Shown piece after piece: positions 26,447 to 36,302 of a stretch of 64,000 nucleotides of DNA. Position numbers and translations under genes: made by a program. The DNA comes from Microbacterium oxydans. GTDB taxonomy: Bacteria; Actinomycetota; Actinomycetes; Actinomycetales; Microbacteriaceae. Below the pieces are notes generated by a model, which saw only the letters and a program-made list of their open reading frames with translations, was not told the DNA's origin and ran no database searches. Numbering within the stretch: the stretch's first letter is position 1; each line of letters begins with the position of its first letter. Where the stretch lies: positions 1-64,000 of the forward strand of contig NZ_JYIV01000014.1 in the NCBI RefSeq assembly GCF_000956405.1, read 5' to 3'.

Positions 26447-27436
26447 TCAGGAACGGGTCGCGACGGGCACGCGCACCCGCTCGACGATCTGGGTGAGAGC
26501 GGCCTCGACGGGCTGGGCGCCCGTGCGATGCGCGCCGCGCGCCGGAAGCAGGCGGTGCGCGAGGACCGGGATGAGCAGGGCCGTGATGTCGTCGGGGATC
26601 ACGTACTCGCGACCGTCGAGTGCCGCCCACACCTTCGCCGCCCTGACCAGCTGCAGCGTGGCCCTGGGACTCGCGCCGAGGTGGAGGTTCGGGTCGTTTC
26701 GCGTCGCCTGTGCGAGAGCGACGGTGTACTCCTCGAGTGCGGGTGCGACGTGCACGGATCGGGCCCAGGCGATGAGCTGCGCGATCGAGGATGCGTCGGC
26801 GACCGGCGAGACGGCGGCGAGAGGGCTGACCACGTCTCGCTGGCGGAGCATGAGGGCTTCGGCCGCGGCGTCGGGGTATCCCATCGAGATGCGCATCATG
26901 AACCGGTCGCGCTGCGCCTCGGGGAGGGCGTACGTGCCCTCCATCTCCAGGGGGTTCTGGGTCGCCACGACCAGGAACGGCTGGGGGAGCTGGTGGGTCG
27001 AGCCGTCGACGGTGACCTGGCCCTCCTCCATCGCCTCCAACAGGGCGGACTGGGTCTTGGGAGAGGAGCGGTTGATCTCGTCGGCGATCACGATGTGCGC
27101 GAACACGGCGCCGCGCTTGAACTCGAACTCCCGGTCGACGGGGTTGTAGACCGAGACGCCAGTGACGTCGCCGGGCAGCAGATCCGGGGTGAACTGGATA
27201 CGTCGCACGGTCGCGTCCACGCTGGCGGCGAGAGCCCTGGCGAGCATCGTCTTGCCCACGCCGGGAACGTCCTCGATGAGCAGGTGTCCCTCGGCGAGCA
27301 GACACACGAGAGCGCTGCGCACCGCATCCGGCTTCCCATCGATGACCTGGCCGATCGAGCCGAGGATGGCCGACGTCTGCGCGGCGAACCGCTCGGCGTC
27401 GATCGTCACCGGACTCAGGGGGGCGTTCTCTGGCAT
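26447..27436 (-). CDS. MoxR-family AAA+ ATPase
   Basis: 329 aa. Walker A EDVPGVGKT (55-63), Walker B IVIADEINR, sensor region VVATQNPLEMEGTYALPEAQRDRF, and a C-terminal lid domain with GASPRATLQLVRAA. MoxR proteins act as chaperones for metal insertion or complex assembly of vWA partners, here the DUF58 protein. ATG at 27436 gives the usual start; a longer upstream extension is out of family. Confidence 0.92.
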   Translation of the reverse strand: MPENAPLSPVTIDAERFAAQTSAILGSIGQVIDGKPDAVRSALVCLLAEGHLLIEDVPGVGKTMLARALAASVDATVRRIQFTPDLLPGDVTGVSVYNPVDREFEFKRGAVFAHIVIADEINRSSPKTQSALLEAMEEGQVTVDGSTHQLPQPFLVVATQNPLEMEGTYALPEAQRDRFMMRISMGYPDAAAEALMLRQRDVVSPLAAVSPVADASSIAQLIAWARSVHVAPALEEYTVALAQATRNDPNLHLGASPRATLQLVRAAKVWAALDGREYVIPDDITALLIPVLAHRLLPARGAHRTGAQPVEAALTQIVERVRVPVATRS

Positions 27437-27542
27437 GCGTTCCCTCTCACATCGCGGCGCTGCGGTGCGCGTCACTCGATCGTAACCCTGTGCAGGACAC
27501 GCCGCTCTGGAAGCTTCCCCTGAGGATACGGGCCGGGTCGAC

Positions 27543-30479
27543 TCAGCCCCACACACGGCGCCGCGGCTCCGAAGGCTCGAGCAGGCTCGGCGTGCTCCGT
27601 GCGATCTGGAGGAGCGCGAGGCCCACCGTTCCCCGGAGCTCGTGCAGCTCACAGCGGCCGACGGACTCCTGCCAGCGGGCAGCGAACCGCTCGGCGTCGG
27701 CGGCTCGACGCGAGAGCGCCTTCGGAACGGGAAGGAGACGTCGACCGGGGACGGCGCGGTCCACCAACCCGCTGATGCGGTCGAGCACGGGGCCCGAACG
27801 ACCGAACACCCCCTGGTCGACCCGGAGCAGGAAGCGGGGGTTCTCGGCCGGACTGAACAGTTCCTGCACCGCATCTGCGATCAGGGTCCGCTCGCTCGGC
27901 ATGCCGGCCACCTCGATCCGGAACTCGTCGGCGCCATGACGGCGCACCTGGATGGCGTCGGTGTCGAGCGCTCGGATCCGGCCGGCGTCATGCAGCCCCT
28001 GAGAGACGGCGACAGCGGCGCCCCGGTACAGCGAGGCCGGGTCGCGGAGTCTGCGCATAGCCCGCAGCACGCTCGACCCGCACACGACGGCCGTCGAGAG
28101 GGCACCGCCCAGCACCGCAGCCCCGATTCCGGCGCCGGCAGGGAGCGCGACCGCTCCGACGGCGCCCAGAGCGCCCAACCCCACGGAGATGCCGGCTGCG
28201 CTGATTCCGAAGGTCAGGGGGAGCGCCGCTCCGAGAAGCGTTCCGGTCCGCAGCATCCGTGTCCGCGGTGCGGAGTGGATGGCGACCACATCACGTTCCT
28301 CCGTCGTCCACGGCTCGCCGACCCGCCAATCCGACCTCGTCTGAGACCTGGTGCGGAACCGGGCACGTGCCTCGTCGTTGATCCGGTCGACGTCAGCGCC
28401 ATCGGCTTTGTCGAGCACGGCGTCGAGTGCCGCGATCGCCGCGGGTGGGAGCGCGTGGCCCAGTCCGGAGACGATCTGGGTGTCGTCGTCGGCGCTGAGG
28501 CCCCAGAGGTGTCCGTGCCGGCGCCGCAGACGCAGCGCCTCGGTGGTGCTGTCGAGGTCGACGAAGGCGGGGATCAGGCACGCGATCGACCAGTTGTGGG
28601 CGACCTTGTCCGGCCACGCCGGGTCCAGGCGCAGGGTGCGTCCGCGCAGCTGCTGGGTGCCCGTGCTGGTGGCGACGGCGGTCAGGTCGATGAGGGTGTT
28701 CACGGAAGGGCAGTCCCACCCTTCGCCGAGCAGTCCTCTGGTGCCGACGAGCACGCGCACGATCCCGAGTCCGATCAGTTCGGATACGGCGGACACCAGC
28801 CGGCTGCGCCCTGTCTCGGGCACCTGGAGATCGCATGTCGTGCCGGACGACACGGCGATCGACACATCCGTGCCGAGTCGAGCGCGCAGGCCTGCGGCGA
28901 TCTCGACGGCGTCCTCCGCGCGCACGCGCAGGTGCCGGGCGGTGAGCAGAACCGGGTGCAGGCCGCCGATGACCTCGTCGGCGGCGAAGCGTTCGAAGAC
29001 GCGAAGAGCACCGGCGGGTTCACCGGCGAGGCCTCGGTGGTTGCCGTGCTCGACGAAGTCGGTGACCACGACGACGCGGATGCGTGCCCCGTCGTCGCCA
29101 TCCAGCTCCCGGTGGAGGATGTCCACCGCGGCCCGGTCCTTCGACGCCGAGTACGTCAGTGTCGTCTCCAGCGGGCTGCGCCCGCGCCGGAGGCCTCGGT
29201 CCGTGAGGTGATGGCCGAAATCGGCGAGGGCACGCCGCACGTAGTCCCACTGACCACGAGCGGCCGGATCGGTGAGCAGGCGCGTCTGCGCGAAGCGGGT
29301 GAGGATCGTGAGCAGGTCGTCGGTCGTGCAGCGCCCGAACAGCGGAGGCGGAAGCAGTCCTGTCAGCGGATGAGCGGGGGCCACGACCTTCAACACCACG
29401 CCGGCGGAGCGGGTCAGCGTGAAATCGGCGGACAGTGCCCGTTCGAGTCGCGCGCGACGGGCGGAATCCGGATCCTCCTCGGTACCGGCGTCGGGATCGT
29501 CGGATTCGGTCCACGCAGGCTGCAGCTGTTCTTCGAGGTACGCGAGGCCGTCCGGTGAGGACAGGACGCGGAGCACGAGATCCTCCAACAGCGACTCGTG
29601 GCGCCGGATGAACGCCGCCTCCTCCGGTTCCGGTTCCGTGAACCAGACGTGGTCCCGATAGGGCGCGAGGTGTCCCTCCTTCACGACTGCGGGAGTCGGC
29701 ACCTCGTAGTCGACGTCGCCGAGCAGCTGCGTGTAGTTGTCGTACTCCGTCTCGTCTTCGGGGGACGGCAGGGTCGCGGTGAGCCCGATCACGACCGGCC
29801 GCGCCCCGGTGGCGCGGATGCGGCCCGCAAGATAGGCGACGACCAGCGCCCAGTGATCGAGGAGATGATGGCACTCGTCGAGCACGATCGTGCGGATACC
29901 GGCATCGACGATCGTGTCGATGAGGGCGACGGCGTTCGGATGGAGCACGCGGGCGAGCTCGTCCGGCCGCTGCTGAGCGAACCGACGGCGCACACGGCGC
30001 ACACGTCGTCGAAGTCCCGCCCGGTACTGTGCGGGGTTGTCGACCTCGAGAGTCGCGAGCCACGTGGCTGCATCCGCCTCCGAGCGCTCCGTGTCGGCGA
30101 GCTCCTCGACCCACAGGCGACGGGCCAGACCCTCGAAGGGCGACCCGTCACCGGTGACGCTCAGCAGCTGGTAGGTGAGCACGGTCAGGTCGCCGAGCGC
30201 GCGCGGGTCCTCCGAGACGGCGCTCGCATCCGGGGCGAGGTCTCGCGCGGTGCGCAGCCACTGCTCCCGGATGGTCACGGTCGGGGTGAGCACCAGCACG
30301 CGATGCCCCTCTCGGGCAGCGAGGAGCAGCCCGAGCAGGGTCTTGCCGGATCCCGGCGGTGCGACGATGTGCAGCTTCTCGTCGGATCCGGCCTCGATGC
30401 GCTCCAGCACCTCGGCCTGATAGGTGCGCAGGGTGCCCCGGAACCGCCACGTCGACAGCGGGAGGGCGGGAGCATTCAT
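27543..30479 (-). CDS. DEAD/DEAH-box superfamily II helicase
   Basis: 978 aa. Motif I VAPPGSGKT (39-47), motif II DECHH near residue 200, motif III GLTATLPSP, and a helicase C-terminal domain ending in GTQQLRGRTLR (motif VI). A very hydrophobic Gly/Ala-rich stretch at about 740-805 looks like two membrane helices or a membrane-inserting hairpin, which is odd for a helicase. The last 170 residues are unassigned. Start at 30479 places motif I at the usual distance from the N-terminus. Nucleic acid target unknown; the SRP RNA gene is divergent on its upstream side. Confidence 0.85.
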   Translation of the reverse strand: MNAPALPLSTWRFRGTLRTYQAEVLERIEAGSDEKLHIVAPPGSGKTLLGLLLAAREGHRVLVLTPTVTIREQWLRTARDLAPDASAVSEDPRALGDLTVLTYQLLSVTGDGSPFEGLARRLWVEELADTERSEADAATWLATLEVDNPAQYRAGLRRRVRRVRRRFAQQRPDELARVLHPNAVALIDTIVDAGIRTIVLDECHHLLDHWALVVAYLAGRIRATGARPVVIGLTATLPSPEDETEYDNYTQLLGDVDYEVPTPAVVKEGHLAPYRDHVWFTEPEPEEAAFIRRHESLLEDLVLRVLSSPDGLAYLEEQLQPAWTESDDPDAGTEEDPDSARRARLERALSADFTLTRSAGVVLKVVAPAHPLTGLLPPPLFGRCTTDDLLTILTRFAQTRLLTDPAARGQWDYVRRALADFGHHLTDRGLRRGRSPLETTLTYSASKDRAAVDILHRELDGDDGARIRVVVVTDFVEHGNHRGLAGEPAGALRVFERFAADEVIGGLHPVLLTARHLRVRAEDAVEIAAGLRARLGTDVSIAVSSGTTCDLQVPETGRSRLVSAVSELIGLGIVRVLVGTRGLLGEGWDCPSVNTLIDLTAVATSTGTQQLRGRTLRLDPAWPDKVAHNWSIACLIPAFVDLDSTTEALRLRRRHGHLWGLSADDDTQIVSGLGHALPPAAIAALDAVLDKADGADVDRINDEARARFRTRSQTRSDWRVGEPWTTEERDVVAIHSAPRTRMLRTGTLLGAALPLTFGISAAGISVGLGALGAVGAVALPAGAGIGAAVLGGALSTAVVCGSSVLRAMRRLRDPASLYRGAAVAVSQGLHDAGRIRALDTDAIQVRRHGADEFRIEVAGMPSERTLIADAVQELFSPAENPRFLLRVDQGVFGRSGPVLDRISGLVDRAVPGRRLLPVPKALSRRAADAERFAARWQESVGRCELHELRGTVGLALLQIARSTPSLLEPSEPRRRVWG

Positions 30480-30549
30480 GACCCGCCCAGTCTGCCAAAC
30501 GGTCGGACCGTGTCGTCGCACCCGACGGCATCGGGTTAGGATGGTTGAC

Positions 30550-30648
30550 GGCTCTCCGCGTGGCGGCATCCAGGCCAATTCCCCCAGGGCGGAAACGCAG
30601 CAAGGGTAACCGGGCTCTGCTGGGTGCGCGGAGGGTCACTTTCTTTTT
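30550..30648 (+). ncRNA. ffs: Signal recognition particle RNA (4.5S-type)
   Basis: About 98 nt. GGCTCTCCGCG (30550-30560) pairs with CGCGGAGGGTC (30627-30637), closing a long hairpin whose apical part carries the conserved CCAGGGCGGAAACGCAGCA element recognised by Ffh. CTTTCTTTTT follows as terminator. TTAGGAT at 30535 is a plausible -10 box. The small type without Alu domain is usual for actinobacteria. Ends are set from base pairing, give or take a few bases. Confidence 0.88.
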
Positions 30649-30707
30649 CCGGCGGGTGTCCGCCTGACGCTCAGTCCTCTCCTGGCTGCACCTGCGACAA
30701 TCGTCCG

Positions 30708-31319
30708 GTGACCGTCACCCCGCCGCCGCAGCCGCAGCATCCGCTCGGCCGATTCGCCTCGCCGGTGCTGCTGCTCCTGGTCATGTGGGTCGTGCAGTTC
30801 GCCGATGCGATCCTCCCCGGCTCCTTCACCGGTTTCGGGTTGCGTTCCTGGGATTTCTCCGGCCTCGGGGGCATCGTGCTCGGTCCTCTCCTGCACGCGA
30901 ACTGGCAGCATCTGATCGGCAACTCGGTGCCGTTCCTGGTGCTCGGGTGCCTCGTCGCCGTGGAAGGCGCCCGCCGGTTCTGGGCTGTCACGGCCATCGT
31001 CGCGATCGTCGGCGGTATCGGCACCTGGGTGTTCAACGCACCGGGCACCCTCACGGTCGGAGCCTCGGGGCTGGTCTTCGGCTACTTCGGGTACGTGGTG
31101 ATGCGGGTGTTCGCGCCAGGTCGCGTCGCGCACCGCATCCTGTACGCCGTGATCGCCGTGGTCGTGATCGGGCTGTACGGCGGGTCGATGCTCGCCGGCG
31201 TCTTTGGTGTCGCCGAGGGCATCTCCTGGCAGGCGCACCTGTTCGGCGCCATCGGCGGCGGCATGGCCGCATTCATCGGTCGCCGTGCACGATCGCCACG
31301 CGGAGCCCTGCCCGCATGA
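30708..31319 (+). CDS. Rhomboid-family intramembrane serine protease
   Basis: 203 aa, six membrane helices. Family residues present: HANWQHLIGN in helix 2, catalytic serine in VGASGLVFGYFGY, catalytic histidine in SWQAHLFGAIGGG. GTG at 30708 is chosen; the more upstream GTG at 30624 lies inside the SRP RNA and cannot be the start. Overlaps the next gene by four bases. Substrates unknown. Confidence 0.88.
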   Translation: MTVTPPPQPQHPLGRFASPVLLLLVMWVVQFADAILPGSFTGFGLRSWDFSGLGGIVLGPLLHANWQHLIGNSVPFLVLGCLVAVEGARRFWAVTAIVAIVGGIGTWVFNAPGTLTVGASGLVFGYFGYVVMRVFAPGRVAHRILYAVIAVVVIGLYGGSMLAGVFGVAEGISWQAHLFGAIGGGMAAFIGRRARSPRGALPA

Positions 31320-32005
31320 GCGCCGCACCCCCGCGGGCGAAGCGCACGCCGGCGGCGAGGAAGGCGACGCGGCGCGGAACCACCAGGCGTCGGCGCAAGC
31401 CCGGTGCTCGACGCCAGGCGGCGAATCGCCTCCGGCGCCGGAAGATCGCGCGGCGCCTGCTGCTGTCGGCCGGTGCGCTCGTCGTGGTCGTCGGCCTCTT
31501 CGTCCTGATCCCGCTCGGTCTCGCGCGCGATCCCGCACCGATCTGCATCGACGATCCGCAGACGTTCCCCGCGGCAGGGATCGAGGGCTGGAGCGGGGAG
31601 CAGCTCGTCAACGCCGCCACGATCATCCGCACGGCGGAATCGCTCGGCTTCGGACGCGACGGGCAGATCCTCGGTGTGATGACGGCGATGGGCGAGAGCA
31701 GCCTGCGCAACATCGACTACGGCGACTGGGAGACGCGCGGATTCACCAACCCCGACGGCTCGCGCACCACCAGCATCGGACTGTTCCAGCAGCAGGAGTG
31801 GTGGGGGAGCGCCGAGCAGAGGATGGATCCGGCAACGGCGACGACGCTGTTCTTCGACCGGCTGGGGAGGCTCCCCGACTGGCAGACGATGGAGCCGTCG
31901 CACGCGATCCATCGGGTGCAGATCAACACGGACCGCGACTACTACTCCCGGTTCGGGGCCGACGCCACGGCTGTCGTCGACGCCCTGTCGGGTCCGTGCG
32001 AGTGA
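31316..32005 (+). CDS. Membrane-anchored lysozyme-like hypothetical protein
   Basis: 229 aa. Very basic N-terminus (about 50 residues, rich in Arg/Ala/Thr), one membrane helix (about 50-70), then an extracytoplasmic domain. The domain has QILGVMTAMGESSLRNIDYGD and TSIGLFQQQEWWG, resembling the E-x-S-L-R and G-x-x-Q motifs of lytic transglycosylase-like folds. A peptidoglycan-related role is likely but not shown. Translationally coupled to the rhomboid protease, which might cleave its membrane anchor; that is speculation. Confidence 0.7.
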   Translation: MSAAPPRAKRTPAARKATRRGTTRRRRKPGARRQAANRLRRRKIARRLLLSAGALVVVVGLFVLIPLGLARDPAPICIDDPQTFPAAGIEGWSGEQLVNAATIIRTAESLGFGRDGQILGVMTAMGESSLRNIDYGDWETRGFTNPDGSRTTSIGLFQQQEWWGSAEQRMDPATATTLFFDRLGRLPDWQTMEPSHAIHRVQINTDRDYYSRFGADATAVVDALSGPCE

Positions 32006-32069
32006 TGCCCCGCAATTGATCCGGTGCGACGCTCGGTGCGTTCATGGACGCCGCGCCTAAGCTGAAGCC

Positions 32070-34214
32070 GTGGCGCAGAGCATCTACATCACCTCGGCCG
32101 AAGGCCATACCGGCAAGTCGACGATCGCCCTCGGGGCTCTCGATGCCCTGATGCGCGTCTCGCCGCGGGTCGGCGTGTTCCGTCCCATCGCCCGGTCGGT
32201 CACGGAACGCGACGAGATCCTGGAGCTCCTGCTCGCGCACGACGGGGTGAACCTCGACTACGACGACTGCATCGGCGTCACCTACGACGATGTGCGCGCC
32301 GATCCCGAGGCCGCGCTGTCGACGGTCGTGGCACGGTTCAAGGCCGTCGAGGCGCAGTGCGATGCCGTGGTCGTCGTCGGCAGCGACTACACCGATGTGG
32401 CGAGCCCAGCCGAGCTCGGCTTCAACGCCAGGATCGCGGCGAACCTCGGTGCGCCGGTGCTGCTCGTGCTCAGCGGCCGCGACCAGCAGCGTCAGGCCGA
32501 GCAGCTCGGGACGACGACGGCGCGTCCCGCTGCGGCGATCGCGCAGATCGCCGCCCTCGCCCTGTCCGAACTCGCGGAGGAGCGCGCGGAGCTGTTCGCC
32601 GTCGCCGTGAACCGCGCCGATCCCGCAGCGCTCGACGACATCGTCACGGCGGTGCACGCCGCCCTGCCAGCCGCGAGCACGCCGGTGTGGGCGATCCCCG
32701 AGGACCGCGCACTGGTCGCGCCCTCGATCCGCGGCATCCTCGCCGCCGTCGACGGGACCCTGCTCAAAGGCGATGACGATCGACTGACCAGAGAGGCGCT
32801 GACGATCGTCGTCGCTGGTATGTCGATGGTGAACGTGCTGCCGCGGCTGACCGAAGAGGCCGTCGTGGTGATCCCCGCCGACCGCACAGAGGTGCTGCTG
32901 GCCGCGCTGCTCGCCGATTCGTCTGGCACCTTCCCCCGCATCGCCGGCATCATCCTGAACGGCCCGTTCCCGCTGCCGGAGCCCATCGTCCAGCTGCTCG
33001 ACGGCTTCGCATCGTCGGTGCCGATCATCACCACCGATCTGGGTACATACGACACCGCAGTGCGGGTGATGAGCACCCGCGGCCGCATCTCCGCCGACTC
33101 GCGCACACGGTACGACCGCGCGCTCGCCCTCTTCCAGGCCCACGTCGACATCACGGAGCTCACGGAGCAGCTCGGGCTCGCGGAGGCGCACGTCGTGACG
33201 CCGCTGATGTTCCAGTACGGACTCATCGAACGGGCGCGCGCCGACCGCCGCCGCATCGTGCTGCCGGAGGGGGACGACGACCGCATCCTCCGTGCCGCGG
33301 CGACGCTGCTCGCGAGAGAGGTGGCAGATCTGACGATCCTCGGCGACGAGGCGGCCATCCGTGCCAGGGCGACCGAACTCGGCATCGACATCGCTGCGGC
33401 CCAGGTGCTCAGCCCCAACGATCCCGAGCTCGTCGAGCGCTTCGCCGCGGAGTACGCACGGCTGCGGGCGCACAAGGGGATCACCCTCGCTCAGGCTGCC
33501 GACACCGTGACCGACGTGTCGTACTTCGGCACCATGATGGTGCATCTCGGACTCGCGGACGGCATGGTGTCGGGTGCCGCGCACACCACGGCGCACACCA
33601 TCCGCCCGTCGTTCGAGATCATCAAGACCAAGCCGGGGGTCAACGTCGTCTCCAGCGTGTTCCTGATGGCGCTCGCCGATCGGGTGCTCGTCTACGGCGA
33701 CTGTGCCGTGATCCCCGACCCCACGAGCGAGCAGCTCGCCGACATCGCGGTCTCATCGGCGACGACCGCCCGGCAGTTCGGCATCGATCCGCGGGTGGCG
33801 ATGCTGTCGTACTCGACGGGGGAGTCCGGCTCCGGCGCAGATGTCGACAAGGTGCGCGCGGCCACCGCTCTCGTGCGCGAGCGCGCCCCCGAGCTGCCTG
33901 TCGAAGGCCCGATCCAGTACGACGCGGCGGCGGACGCGGCTGTGGCCAAGGCCAAGCTCCCCGACTCGGCCGTGGCGGGCAGGGCGACCGTGTTCGTGTT
34001 CCCCGACCTCAACACCGGGAACAACACGTACAAGGCCGTGCAGCGGTCGGCCGGTGCCGTCGCGATCGGACCGGTGCTGCAGGGCCTCAACAAGCCCATC
34101 AACGACCTCTCCCGAGGTGCGCTCGTCGCCGACATCGTCAACACGGTGGCGATCACGGCCATCCAGGCGCAGGGAGCGGAGCGCACGACAGAGCAGACGG
34201 GGAACCCGGCATGA
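32070..34214 (+). CDS. pta: Phosphate acetyltransferase
   Basis: 714 aa, the long type. N-terminal P-loop, dethiobiotin-synthetase-like domain (YITSAEGHTGKSTIALGAL, 4-22), DRTGG middle domain, and C-terminal catalytic PTA_PTB domain (about 390-700, RIVLPEGDDDRILRAA; SAAHTTAHTIRP binding CoA/phosphate). It interconverts acetyl-CoA and acetyl phosphate. Starts with GTG and overlaps ackA by four bases. Confidence 0.96.
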   Translation: MAQSIYITSAEGHTGKSTIALGALDALMRVSPRVGVFRPIARSVTERDEILELLLAHDGVNLDYDDCIGVTYDDVRADPEAALSTVVARFKAVEAQCDAVVVVGSDYTDVASPAELGFNARIAANLGAPVLLVLSGRDQQRQAEQLGTTTARPAAAIAQIAALALSELAEERAELFAVAVNRADPAALDDIVTAVHAALPAASTPVWAIPEDRALVAPSIRGILAAVDGTLLKGDDDRLTREALTIVVAGMSMVNVLPRLTEEAVVVIPADRTEVLLAALLADSSGTFPRIAGIILNGPFPLPEPIVQLLDGFASSVPIITTDLGTYDTAVRVMSTRGRISADSRTRYDRALALFQAHVDITELTEQLGLAEAHVVTPLMFQYGLIERARADRRRIVLPEGDDDRILRAAATLLAREVADLTILGDEAAIRARATELGIDIAAAQVLSPNDPELVERFAAEYARLRAHKGITLAQAADTVTDVSYFGTMMVHLGLADGMVSGAAHTTAHTIRPSFEIIKTKPGVNVVSSVFLMALADRVLVYGDCAVIPDPTSEQLADIAVSSATTARQFGIDPRVAMLSYSTGESGSGADVDKVRAATALVRERAPELPVEGPIQYDAAADAAVAKAKLPDSAVAGRATVFVFPDLNTGNNTYKAVQRSAGAVAIGPVLQGLNKPINDLSRGALVADIVNTVAITAIQAQGAERTTEQTGNPA

Positions 34215-35431
34215 GCGCCATCCTGGTCATCAACAGCGGATCCTCCTCGCTGAAGTACAGCCTGATCGACATCGAGCAGGAGAACCTGCTGGCGAGCGGA
34301 CTGATCGAGCGCATCGGTCAGGAGAGCAGCCCGGTCGCACACACCGTGCGTCCCGCCGTCGACGGCGATGCCGTGCCGACGATGGTCGATGCCACCTTCC
34401 GCAGCGACCGGCCGATCGCCGACCACGCCGAGGCGTTCGAGGTGATGCGCGAGCAGTTCGCCGCTCACGGCCCCTCGCTCGACGAGCACCGCCCCGTCGC
34501 GGTCGGGCATCGCGTGGTCCACGGCGGTGCGCGCTTCTACGCGCCGACCCTGATCGACGCCGACGTGGAGCGCCAGATCGACGAGCTCGCGGTGCTCGCG
34601 CCGCTGCACAACCCCGCGAACCTCGCCGGCATCCGTGCCGCGCGGGCCGTGTTCGACGAGGTGCCGCACGTCGCGGTGTTCGACACCGCCTTCCACCAGA
34701 CGCTCCCGCCCGCCGCCTACACCTATGCGATCGACGCCGCGCTCGCCGCGGAGCATCGGGTGCGGCGCTACGGCTTCCACGGCACGAGTCACCAGTACGT
34801 GAGCGAGTCTGCCGCCGCGTTCCTCGGCCGTGACATCTCCGAGCTCCGTCAGCTGGTGTTCCACCTCGGCAACGGCGCGTCGGTGACCGCGATCGACGGC
34901 GGCCGGTCGGTGGAGACCTCGATGGGCCTCACGCCGCTCGAGGGCCTGGTCATGGGGACGCGCTCCGGAGACATCGACCCGGCGGCGCTCGTGCACCTGT
35001 CGCGCCGTGCCGGCCTGTCGATCGACGACCTCGACTCGCTGCTCAACACCCGCAGCGGTCTCGCCGGCCTCGCGGGGCGCAGTGACATGCGCGACATCCT
35101 CGCCGGTGTCGAGGCAGAGGACGACGCGGCGATCCTCGCCTTCGACGTCTACGTGCACCGCCTGCGTGCGTACGCGGGTGCCTACATCGCACAGCTCGGC
35201 GGAGTGGACGTCATCGCGTTCACGGCCGGTGTGGGCGAGAACGCGGCCCCGGTGCGTGCAGCGGCCATGGCGACACTCGGGTTCGCCGGAGTGGAGATCG
35301 ACGGGGCGAGGAACGAGGCGCGCGAGCGGGGCATCCGCCGCATCTCCACGGATGCGTCCCGCGTCACGGTGCTGGTGGTGCCCACCGACGAGGAACTGCA
35401 GATCGCCAGGCAGACGGCCGAGCTGCTCTGA
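34211..35431 (+). CDS. ackA: Acetate kinase
   Basis: 406 aa. ASKHA fold with INSGSSSLKYSLID at the N-terminus, VGHRVVHGG, FDTAFHQTLP, and the adenosine motif YGFHGTSHQYV. Makes ATP and acetate from acetyl phosphate, completing the Pta-AckA overflow/assimilation pathway. Coupled to pta by an ATGA overlap. Acs, encoded at 56.3 kb, offers the high-affinity acetate route. Confidence 0.97.
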   Translation: MSAILVINSGSSSLKYSLIDIEQENLLASGLIERIGQESSPVAHTVRPAVDGDAVPTMVDATFRSDRPIADHAEAFEVMREQFAAHGPSLDEHRPVAVGHRVVHGGARFYAPTLIDADVERQIDELAVLAPLHNPANLAGIRAARAVFDEVPHVAVFDTAFHQTLPPAAYTYAIDAALAAEHRVRRYGFHGTSHQYVSESAAAFLGRDISELRQLVFHLGNGASVTAIDGGRSVETSMGLTPLEGLVMGTRSGDIDPAALVHLSRRAGLSIDDLDSLLNTRSGLAGLAGRSDMRDILAGVEAEDDAAILAFDVYVHRLRAYAGAYIAQLGGVDVIAFTAGVGENAAPVRAAAMATLGFAGVEIDGARNEARERGIRRISTDASRVTVLVVPTDEELQIARQTAELL

Positions 35432-35543
35432 TCGCTTCTCTGATCCTTCCGCGGGGGTTACCCCGTGGCGCGTCACCGCATTACGCTTGCACAGTGGCAC
35501 GGAGAGGTGCCGGCCCGACGATCGCCCTTCTCCTGGAGGCTCT

Positions 35544-36302
35544 GTGCCCGAAGCACTGCCCGACCTGTTCCACGCTGACGGCGTGCTGTTCGACCTCGAC
35601 GGTGTGCTGACACCCACGGCTGAGGTGCACATGCGCGCGTGGAAGGCGGTCTTCGACGACGTGTTCGCGCGATGGGGCATCACTCCGCCGTACACCGACG
35701 CCGACTACTACGACTACGTCGACGGCAAGAAGCGCTACGACGGCGTGGCCAGCCTGATGCGCAGTCGCAACGTCGAGCTGCCCTGGGGCGACGTCGACGA
35801 CGACCCCTCGGCCGAGACGGTGTGCGGCATCGGCAACCGCAAGAACGCCGCGTTCGCCGCGTCGCTGCGCGGTCAGGGCATCGCCGCGTACCCCGGTTCG
35901 CTCGCCCTCGTCGAGGCGCTGCATGCGGCAGGCATCCCGCTCGGCGTGGTCTCGAGCTCCAAGAACGCCGAAGAGGTCCTCGGTGCCGCCGGCATCCGCT
36001 CCTTCTTCCGCATCGTGGTCGACGGCGTCGTCGCCGAGCGCGATGGTCTGGCCTCCAAGCCCGCGGCCGACATGTTCGCCGCCGGTGCGACCGCCCTCGG
36101 TGTCGACCCGGCCCGCGCCGTCGCCGTCGAGGACGCCACGTCCGGTGCTGCTTCCGCTGCCGCAGCCGGCTTCGCGACCGTGGTCGGCGTCGACCGGGGC
36201 ACGGGCGCAGACGCCCTCCGCGCCGCCGGCGCGACCGTCGTCGTCGACGACCTCGCCCTCCTTCTTCCCGCTTCCCGCACCGAGACCCCGGAGTCCGCAT
36301 GA
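35544..36302 (+). CDS. pgmB: Beta-phosphoglucomutase-like HAD hydrolase
   Basis: 252 aa. HAD motif I FDLDGVLTPTAEVH (Asp nucleophile and acid/base Asp), motif II VVSSSKN, lysine in SKPAADMF, motif IV VEDATSGAASAAAAGF. The cap domain has the GKKRYDGV motif typical of beta-PGMs. GTG start behind TGGAGG. It overlaps the GH65 phosphorylase, the expected partner: the phosphorylase yields beta-glucose-1-phosphate, which this mutase turns into glucose-6-phosphate. Confidence 0.9.
   Translation: MPEALPDLFHADGVLFDLDGVLTPTAEVHMRAWKAVFDDVFARWGITPPYTDADYYDYVDGKKRYDGVASLMRSRNVELPWGDVDDDPSAETVCGIGNRKNAAFAASLRGQGIAAYPGSLALVEALHAAGIPLGVVSSSKNAEEVLGAAGIRSFFRIVVDGVVAERDGLASKPAADMFAAGATALGVDPARAVAVEDATSGAASAAAAGFATVVGVDRGTGADALRAAGATVVVDDLALLLPASRTETPESA

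Noticed and set aside
30624..30707. GTG start for the rhomboid gene within the SRP RNA
   Set aside because: The region is structured SRP RNA followed by its terminator. The GTG at 30,708 gives a normal rhomboid N-terminus.
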